In this document: positions 57,350 to 64,000 of the stretch, one piece after another | How positions within the stretch are numbered: position 1 is the first letter of the stretch | How the letters are laid out: the number at the start of each line of letters is the position of its first letter | Origin: Protea cynaroides | Taxonomy: Eukaryota; Streptophyta; Magnoliopsida; Proteales; Proteaceae | DNA length: 64,000 nucleotides | Direction of reading: 5' to 3' | Assembly (NCBI GenBank): GCA_028583415.1 | Contig: CM053268.1 | Span: 13,948,055 to 14,012,054 of the forward strand | Translations under genes and position numbers: made by a program | The notes under the pieces: generated by a model | Told to the model about the DNA's origin: nothing | The model's database searches: none | Seen by the model: the letters and a program-made list of their open reading frames with translations, nothing else

Positions 57350-59212
57350 GGGTTTCAGGTGATCATAGGACATCAAATCATCAACAGTGGGTAAGGAGGT
57401 TTTACTCAAATATGTGGTGTTGTCATCTTCTAATTATGCTGCTTTCTATTTTAAACTTCCACAATCTTATCATAAATCAATCAGGAGTCTTGTTGCCAGA
57501 CTTTGTTTTTTTTTTGGAAAGATGGATCTACAAAGAAAGGTATTCATTGGGTGGCTTGGGGTAGACTTTGTAAACCCAAAGAGAATGGTGGGCTACGTCT
57601 GAGGGATCTTCTTTTACAGAACTTAGCTCTCCTTACAAAAATGGCATGGCGAATGTGGGCTAATCCTTCCTCTTCTTGGGCTTTATTTTGAAATCGATTT
57701 ATTTTTCGAAGGTGGACTTTCTTCAAGTTAATCTTGGAAGCAACCCATCATGGTCCTGGAGAAGCATATTACTTGGAAGATCTTATCTAATGCAAGGCCT
57801 TTTATGGCAAGTCAAAGATGGTAATATGATTAAAATCTAGGAAGACTGTTGGACTCCCTCTTTAAAGGGAGGAAAAATTCCTTTTCAGAAACCTCCTGAT
57901 TGTAGCCTTACATGGGTTTCGGAGTTGATAGATCCAATAAATAGAAGTTGGAGAAAAAAATATCTCAGAGGTTTTATTTTCTGCATGAGATCCAAAAGGC
58001 TATTATGAATTACAATTGGAGAGGATCTCCAAATATGGAATGGAGATAAATATGGGCTTTTCTCAGTTAAATCGGCATATAAATTGATATCTAATATTTT
58101 TACCGACTCAGAGTTTAATGGTGCCTCCTCTTCAAAGATCAATTATTGGTAGTCAATTCCTAAAGGTGCTTGGAAAAGAATATGGTCTTTTTCTACTTCT
58201 CCTAAAATCAAGGGATTTCTGTGGCGGGCTTGTGTCCACGGTTTGGCTTCTGGAGAGTTATCATCCATGGGAAGATTCCTATTGATCCTTCATGTCGTTG
58301 TTGTGGCGAGAAGGAAACTATCAAACATATTTTTTTTTTATAGTCCTATTGCTTGAGTTTCATGGTATGGATCAAATCTTTCCTATCGAGTCCTTGTTAA
58401 TCGAGATATCCAATTTGGTCAATGGCTAGTTGATTGGGATTCCTTTTTCAAAGATTCTATAAAGAAGTTTCACATGACCATTGCTTAAGCCTCCTTTCTC
58501 CCATGGCAGTTATGGAAAGCCAGGAATGATTTCTTTTTTAATAAAAAAGATTCGAGTCCATTGGAGATTATTAGGAAAGTAGAGGAAGATTTTTAGGAAT
58601 TCTCGAATTTGGTTCCATGTTTGAAGAATGAGGATGTTGGCAGAAATTTGTTGTCTAAGGAAATATGGCAACCTCCTCCAAATGGATTATTCAATTGGCA
58701 CTGATGCTTCTTTTTTGGAGATTGACAAGATATGTGGGATTGGCTTTATCTTCAGGGATGATCATGTGCAGCCTATTTTAGCTTTATCTCAAGAAGTGGT
58801 TGCAAACTCGGCTATTAAAAGGGTGGCGTTAGCTATTTTTTGGGCATTGACTATTGCTATTGAAGAAGGTTTTTCTAGAATTAAAGTGGAGTCAGATTGC
58901 GTGGGTCTGATTTGGATTCTCATTGATCCTTCTAGTCTTTGCAAGTTGGATCTTCAGCCCATTAGAGATGATATTATTGATCTTAGCACCAAATGTGATC
59001 ATTGTATTTTTTTCTTTTCTTCCTAGGGAAGTCAATAAAGTCACTCATTCCTTGGCAAGGGAGGCCTTGTCATCTAGGGGAATGACTAGATGGCCAATTT
59101 CCATTATTTGACTTTACGATCTTTGCTATCGTGATGCCTTGCGTGTATCCCTATCTTTGCTTTTAGAATGAATTTATGTTTTGCCAAAAAAAAAAAAAAA
59201 AAGGGTTTCAGG
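57350..59212 (+). mobile_element. 5'-truncated LINE with poly(A) and 10-bp target duplication
   Basis: GGGTTTCAGG at 57350-57359 recurs at 59203-59212. The insert (57360-59202, 1843 bp) ends in 17 A. Coding remnants run in sense: HWVAWGRLCKPKENGGLRLR (about 57548), the zf-RVT area (FSVKSAYKLISNI at about 58052; KIKGFLWRACVHGLASG at about 58206), and an RNase H domain (DYSIGTDASFLEIDKICGIG at 58679-58738, VESDCVGL, LPREVNKVTHSLAREAL). Several frameshifts and stops make it inactive. The RT catalytic part is missing through 5' truncation. Confidence 0.88.
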
Positions 59213-60125
59213 CACCAACACTGCTGGCACCTTTCCAATCTTGATGTTATTGTTTGCTATGTAGTGTTGTATGTTGGTCTCCTAACTTTGTGGAAGTATA
59301 TCTCATCTGTTGTAAAAATGTCAATAAACTGATCAAACTTATCTCTTTAGTAGACTTGCTTTCAACAATGATCGTACTACCAAGAAATCTGAATATGCCA
59401 CATCACCAAACTCCTCAGGTATAGTCACTAACAAGGGTCAAGTCATGCCAAAGTGGCACTATCCTTAAGATAGTCAATGCCGCCTTATGGTGCGGATAGA
59501 GAATTGTGTTTTTAGCTCCAAGACGAAACAACCCTTCAAAAGCAAACCTTCAAATGTCACACAGTCTTTGTTTCTTTCCAAGAATTAGAAAGTTATGCTT
59601 ACAGTAGATGTTTGAATGAATGAAAAACCAATGAATAAGCTCTCTATTTATAGTAGAGGAAGACTCCACTAAGTGCCTCTTAAACAATGGTTGTGACCAT
59701 AAACAAGGGATGTGTCCATTTAATAAATGGTGGGGATTAAAAGAATATTCCATATCTATACCAAAGGACACCTAAGGTGTCTATACAATTTGAACACTAA
59801 TAAAAACACATTTCCACATCCACACCCCGCCCAACACGGCTCGGCTCAACTCGCGTGTGTGCTAAGCATCCTCGGACCCCCCTGGACTTCCACCAAGAGA
59901 GATACTTCTGCCTAAAGGAACCTCGAACCCATATGTCTATAATTACGTATAAGGGTGTACACACTAATCCCAACCATTATGGGACTAATGAGTTGTCACG
60001 TGTAGTTTGTATCCAAAAGCACTAGAGAAATGAAAACAAAGTTTTGAGAAAAAAGGTTTCAAACCGAAGTTTTTAATCTAGGTCTCAAATTTTTGAAACT
60101 TTACTTTGAAAACTAAAACACAACA
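59213..60125. other. Intergenic, possible old LTR on the minus strand
   Basis: No coding sequence recognised. Minus strand CTATAAATAGAGAGC at 59639-59653 is a good TATA context, with a transcript-like stretch beyond it, which could be a copia LTR. I could not find its ends or PBS. Confidence 0.35.
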
Positions 60126-60378
60126 TGTAAGACCCACACTCCAGTAACCCAGATCTGGCCTAACTGGGTTATCGTGTTGTGATAGGTCTTCCTATCATAA
60201 TTGGGTTGGATGAAGCAACCGGATGACGGACCACAAAGCAAGGTACGAAACTGACAACCCTAAACTTTTCTGGCTGGTCTAATGGAGTCATCCGGTCCAC
60301 ATGTTATGCGACCGAACATACAACCGGTCAAACATAATATAATACTCCGAGTTTAGGAAAGTTTCGTAGTTTGAATGG

Positions 60379-60460
60379 GAGACTCTCCTAATCGGGAAGG
60401 CACTCCAATTAGTATATATATATATATATACTAATTGGAGTGCCTTCCCGATTAGGAGAG

Positions 60461-60464
<4 letters not shown>
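60379..60464. repeat. 86-bp perfect palindrome at the core promoter of LTR F
   Basis: GAGACTCTCCTAATCGGGAA and onward is followed, after a central (TA)n, by its exact reverse complement ending GGAGAGTCTC. Arms are about 35 bp plus the AT core, directly before another (AT)n run (60465-60497). E has TATAAATA at this place, so the inverted duplication created or replaced the TATA region. Confidence 0.92.
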
Positions 60465-60496
<32 letters not shown>

Positions 60497-61146
60497 TTTC
60501 TCTCCACTTTCTCTCACTTTTTGATCAGTCACAACCCTTAGAGACTGAAAGGAAATCTGAAAGAGAAGCTGTGGAAGAGGAAGAGGCTGTGAAGAAAGAA
60601 GGAGAAAAAGAAGAAGAACTCACCGTCGGTTCCCAAAAAAACATCGTCAAGAAACCAACGGTAAGTCCTCTCATCACTGTAACTAGGGTACAATGTGAGG
60701 TTGGACTTACAACCATTAAAACTAGTAGATAATTTCACTACTGTATGAAATGTATAACGAAGACCAACAAGGGTGTGTAGACCTAGGGTTATAGTGGAAC
60801 CCTAAAACTAACGTGTTCTTGACCATAAAGTGGTTTAGGGTAAACCCTAGAATGAGCCGAAGAATAGACTCTAAAAGAAGTCAGACTGAAAGACAGCCTA
60901 AAGGATGCCCTGAAGGTTGTCCGGTCTGGTTGTCCGGAAGCACCTAGTGTGGGACAAGACAAGCCACTGGACCCTCTCGGGAAGTGTCCCAGGGTTGTCT
61001 GATATGGTGTCCGATTGGACATTATGCCATACCGGATAGTCGATCGGACAATGTCCGGCATGATTAATTGCCAGTCTGGACAGTAAGTCTGATCTTTGTA
61101 AAGTTGTCGAAACAAAATCCTAACTTAATCCTATTGATTGTCTAAG

Positions 61147-62059
61147 ATTCCTAATCAACTTAAGCTACTTCCAAGGTCTTGGAGACAGTCAACATCACTC
61201 AACAGCCAAGGGACAGAACCCCAAACTAACTGGTTAATAATAAGCTACCTTATGCGTATGTTGATCTGCTTATTTGTGCATATAATATGTCATCCAATAT
61301 CTGTTATTATGCATATTTATCTTATTCTTGTTATTATGATGATTGAGAATAGACATGTGTTTGTGTGTGATTGGTGTGTTGGGTGGGGAGAGATTAAATC
61401 CTCAAAGCATTCACCATACTGATATTGTCGTATCGCTATTACCTTAGTGTACTTAGTACGTCACAGGTATTAGGGGGAGTGCTGGCGATGTTGGCCATAG
61501 CCTTACCGTTAGGCTTTAGCTCTATCTCTGTTCCGTATTGAAGGATGCTGGGGTAAGGCCTTGGATACACTTTATTGACATCTAGCATTGGTTAGTGACG
61601 AAGCCAGTTTGCAAGCCCTCACCAGTAGGGGTATACGTACTAGTACAGGTAGGGTATCAAGGGGGTACTGATGATTTGGTTGTAGTTTGCCATTGGGCTC
61701 TAGCTCTATCTTTATCTCGCAGTGAGTGTTGTGAGGCGATGATGATTTTGGTTGGAGCCTGACCGTTGGGTATGCTCACACTCTCGTGTATGAAGGTGTG
61801 GTTGTAGCCTATCCTTACCATAGCACATTGCAAACTTAAACCAAATGCCACATCATGCATATTGCTTGCTGCATGTTTTATTTTTCACTGAGCTAAGTTG
61901 TGAGTATCGTTTTTTTTTTTAGTTTCTGATGAACCAGGTTATACTGTAGGTGACTACGTCAATGCACCTTCTGTTGGGAGAGTAGCAGCTATGGACGTGC
62001 AGACGATGGAGAACGAGCATGACTCGTCATGCGAGTGTCTCTATTGTGTCTATCTCTAG
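61147..62059 (+). CDS. LTR-embedded spliced small ORF, copy F (open)
   Basis: The first-exon donor is at 60661 (AACG|GTAAGT). The middle exon 61147-61205 (after GTCTAAG) is open in frame (FLINLSYFQGLGDSQHHST) and ends in phase 1. Its donor is mutated (AACAG|CCAAGG where E has GTCAG|GTAAGG). The last exon 61923-62059 (after a T-run and AG) begins with two bases, then SDEPGYTVGDYVNAPSVG, a spacer with MDVQTMENEHDSSCECLYCV and YL, then TAG. It is fully open across about 45 codons. Frame and phase agree with copy D. The start codon is unknown. Confidence 0.45.
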
Positions 62060-62226
62060 GGTTATTTTCGTATTTGGGATTATGAACTTGTAATGATATT
62101 TATTTATGTTTTGGATCAACATTTGAATAATTGGTTATTTATTATTTATCACATTAGACTCTCAGTTCATTAGTTAATAAAAACTTCCACTGTTATCTAC
62201 GTCACAGCCTATTCTAGGGAATCAGG

Positions 62227-64000
62227 TGTGATATCCGAGTCAACCCAATAGTTAACTCGAATCTTCTAGTGATCGACAGCTACAGTGGTCTATCATACAA
62301 ATCCCACAATCCACACAAGCAATAACCACAATAATAATGAAAGCAATCAGAAAAATAATAGAGGAAGCAGTAATAACTGCCATATGCTAACTATGTGATA
62401 TCATAATATAAAGTAAGGTAAGACTTATGAATCTCACATCACATTATTCTTTACAAAATATCATAATATCTCATATACAAATATCTCGAGTTAAAAGAGT
62501 AAATCTGCAATCATTGTTTTGGATAGATCTCAATGCCTATCCACATCAGAGTCAAAAATTAAAGGGAAAAGTATAGAGAGGGGTGCGTTAAGCATAGACA
62601 CAGTCACTGCAAGTACAACCATCACCATGCTCTCCCACAACATCTTTAGCACCGGTAGCATCACTAATCAATGAATCCTCGATAAACTTAGCCACAGTAT
62701 AGTCACCTGCATCAACATTTAGAAAAGAAGTATTGATATGAAGGTGAGATCCCATCATAGCTCAGTAAGAAGTCAGGTATCACATGCATGCATCATCCAA
62801 TGAAATGAAATGAGTTCATTAATTAGGTCTCTAGCTAATATACTACTATGGTGTCATATTAAGATTCAGCCAACGTTTTTAGTCCCTCCTATGGCCGCTA
62901 GCCTCCAACTCTCATACACCGGGCAAGGTAGAAGAAGAATACGAGATCCCAGATCACTAAACTCCATCTACAAGTGAACCCCCAACTAGGTCCTCGAAAC
63001 CCTTCAAGCTTGTCACCTCCCACCAAAGACTCTGTCTCACCCAGTTACCATGCACCCACACGTTAGTGACTCTTCCCTCGGGTCATCCAACCTTTGGAAG
63101 TATGAGTCTATGCCAGTATCTTAACCCCTACTAGAAGAGCTTAGGATACATGGTAATGTCACCATCTATGTCTATCATGTGCATCATTTTAAATAGGACT
63201 GCATCCCAGCGAGACCCCCAGCTCCACTCCCATGGATCACCATATTCCGGCTAAAGTGCTAGCAATTCCAACATGATACATGTGGCCATGCTCCCACACG
63301 TCACACGCACCATCATACATGGGTGATCATATACATGTGAAATAAATAGTGCTATACCCCAACAAGGACACCCTGGCACCACTCCCATGGACCACCATAT
63401 CCCCACTAGGGTAATAACATCAAAATAATATGGCTTGTAGCTCCCACACGCTACACGACCATCATACCCAAACAACAATCATCATACAAGCATACATAAT
63501 TATTGTTATGCAAATGCATGCTCAATAATTACATTTATTGGATGGCATATTAAATGCATAAACAAGGCATGTTATAAACATAAACAAAGCATGTCATCAT
63601 CACAGGCATAACATGTTATTGACATAAAAGTAAACATGTTAAAATGCCCTAATCACTATGGACCAAACCCCTCAATTGATTGCACTTTAAGTGTAGCTGC
63701 AATGCTAAGCCCAATAGAAGGCTAATACTTGTCGGAGTCCTAACCTATTTCATTAGATGATCATTCGTTAGTTGGTTGGATAACTTCTAATCCATATGGT
63801 CAAGTCTTTTAGGTCCATGCATAGGTTCCAAGACAAGCTAGGAACCCAACGATTGGTCCCACAAATCCTAGCTAAGGAAAACTGGCTTTCAGAACCAGAA
63901 ACAGATGGAGGATATGGATGGTGCATCCTTTGGTTCTTCCCTCCGCCAAAATACTTAGAAGAATCTAATAGTTTTCAAATAAACCGGAGGGATTGGTGAA
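62227..64000 (-). mobile_element. LTR G (minus strand), runs off the right edge
   Basis: The minus-strand end is GACTCGGATATCACA at 62227. It is inserted in LTR F after TCAGG (62222-62226). It is a distant relative of D, E and F: the same order of a conserved terminal exon, CTGAGCT...CTCACCTT upstream of it, and ATGCATTTAATATGCCATCC-type sequence further in. The LTR start lies beyond the window. Confidence 0.7.
62588..62718 (-). CDS. LTR-embedded small ORF, last exon, copy G (open)
   Basis: The minus strand begins with two bases, then VDAGDYTVAKFIEDSL, a spacer, and EHGDGCTCSDCVYA before TAA: 42 open codons. The expected acceptor AG is AA (62720-62719). It shares with D and F the DAG-x-TV opening and the C-x-C-x2-C-V-[YF]-[AL] ending, although the DNA between is strongly diverged. 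The middle exon was not located in G. Confidence 0.45.

Larger units (their letters stand above)
60126..62226 (+). mobile_element. LTR F (same superfamily as D and E), cut at its 3' end
   Basis: Starts TGTAAGACCCACACTCC and aligns through its length with E: promoter region, splice donor AACG|GTAAGT (60660/60661), AGCTCTATCTCT motifs (about 61506, 61689), GATGCAGG-type terminal exon and GCCTATTCTAGGGAATCAGG. It stops at 62226, where TGTGATATCC of LTR G starts. The expected GGGGTGTGACA end of F is absent, so G is inserted in it. Confidence 0.8.

Noticed and set aside
59550..60125. A complete copia LTR on the minus strand
   Set aside because: A TATA context is present but I found no LTR ends, PBS or second copy, so it is only mentioned as a possibility.
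1..64000. CRISPR arrays, operons, tRNA or rRNA genes
   Set aside because: Tandem arrays here are uniform repeats without unique spacers, the sequence is eukaryotic, and I saw no tRNA cloverleaf or rRNA signature.

Overview
This is nuclear DNA of a flowering plant with a repeat-rich genome. The window is AT-rich and almost wholly built of nested LTR retrotransposons and LINE remnants. It holds one recognisable, intact, intron-containing host gene with a plastid-type leader. I cannot name the species. No rRNA, tRNA, CRISPR or bacterial-type features were seen.

Positions 1-36065 are one nested retrotransposon complex. The outer unit (element B, + strand) is a degenerate Tat/Ogre-type Ty3/gypsy element. 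Its 5' LTR is seen only as 18235-19321. It has a PBS, broken gag-pro-RT-RNaseH-aRNaseH-integrase, an extra DUF7745-like ORF and a complete 4996-bp 3' LTR (31070-36065). Element A (- strand, 5' LTR 12680-18234 of 5555 bp, internal region 3393-12679) sits inside B's 5' LTR. A codes for nothing recognisable and is made largely of tandem arrays. Element C (+ strand, same LTR family as A) sits inside A's 3' LTR and runs off the left edge. A solo LTR of another family (element E, 27846-30199) splits B's extra ORF and has a perfect 5-bp target duplication.

Positions 36066-46628 hold a plant-transposon-type ORF remnant, a minus-strand LTR with initiator-tRNA-Met PBS (element D, 37090-39427) inserted in a LINE fragment, and a 5.8-kb Mutator-like element (terminal inverted repeats at 40783 and 46628). 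A non-coding copia-like element with two LTRs is nested in the Mutator-like element.

Positions 47184-55604 are the host gene, a plastid-targeted fold-type-I (Orn/Lys/Arg) decarboxylase-like protein. Two tiny leader exons precede one long catalytic exon. They are separated by a 6.6-kb intron that carries a gag-only copia remnant, itself split by a hAT-like element, and two microscopic LINE-type insertions.

Positions 56030-59212 are LINE remnants, one of them 5'-truncated with poly(A) and a 10-bp target duplication. From 60126 to the end are two more LTRs related to D and E (F on +, G on -).

The most unusual observation is that the diverged LTRs D, E, F and G all contain the same small exon/intron layout. 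Its last exon stays open in D, F and G and ends in a conserved cysteine-rich tail (H-x3-C-x-C-x2-C-V-[YF]). The second is that the A/C family is built from tandem units that each contain a short perfect inverted repeat.
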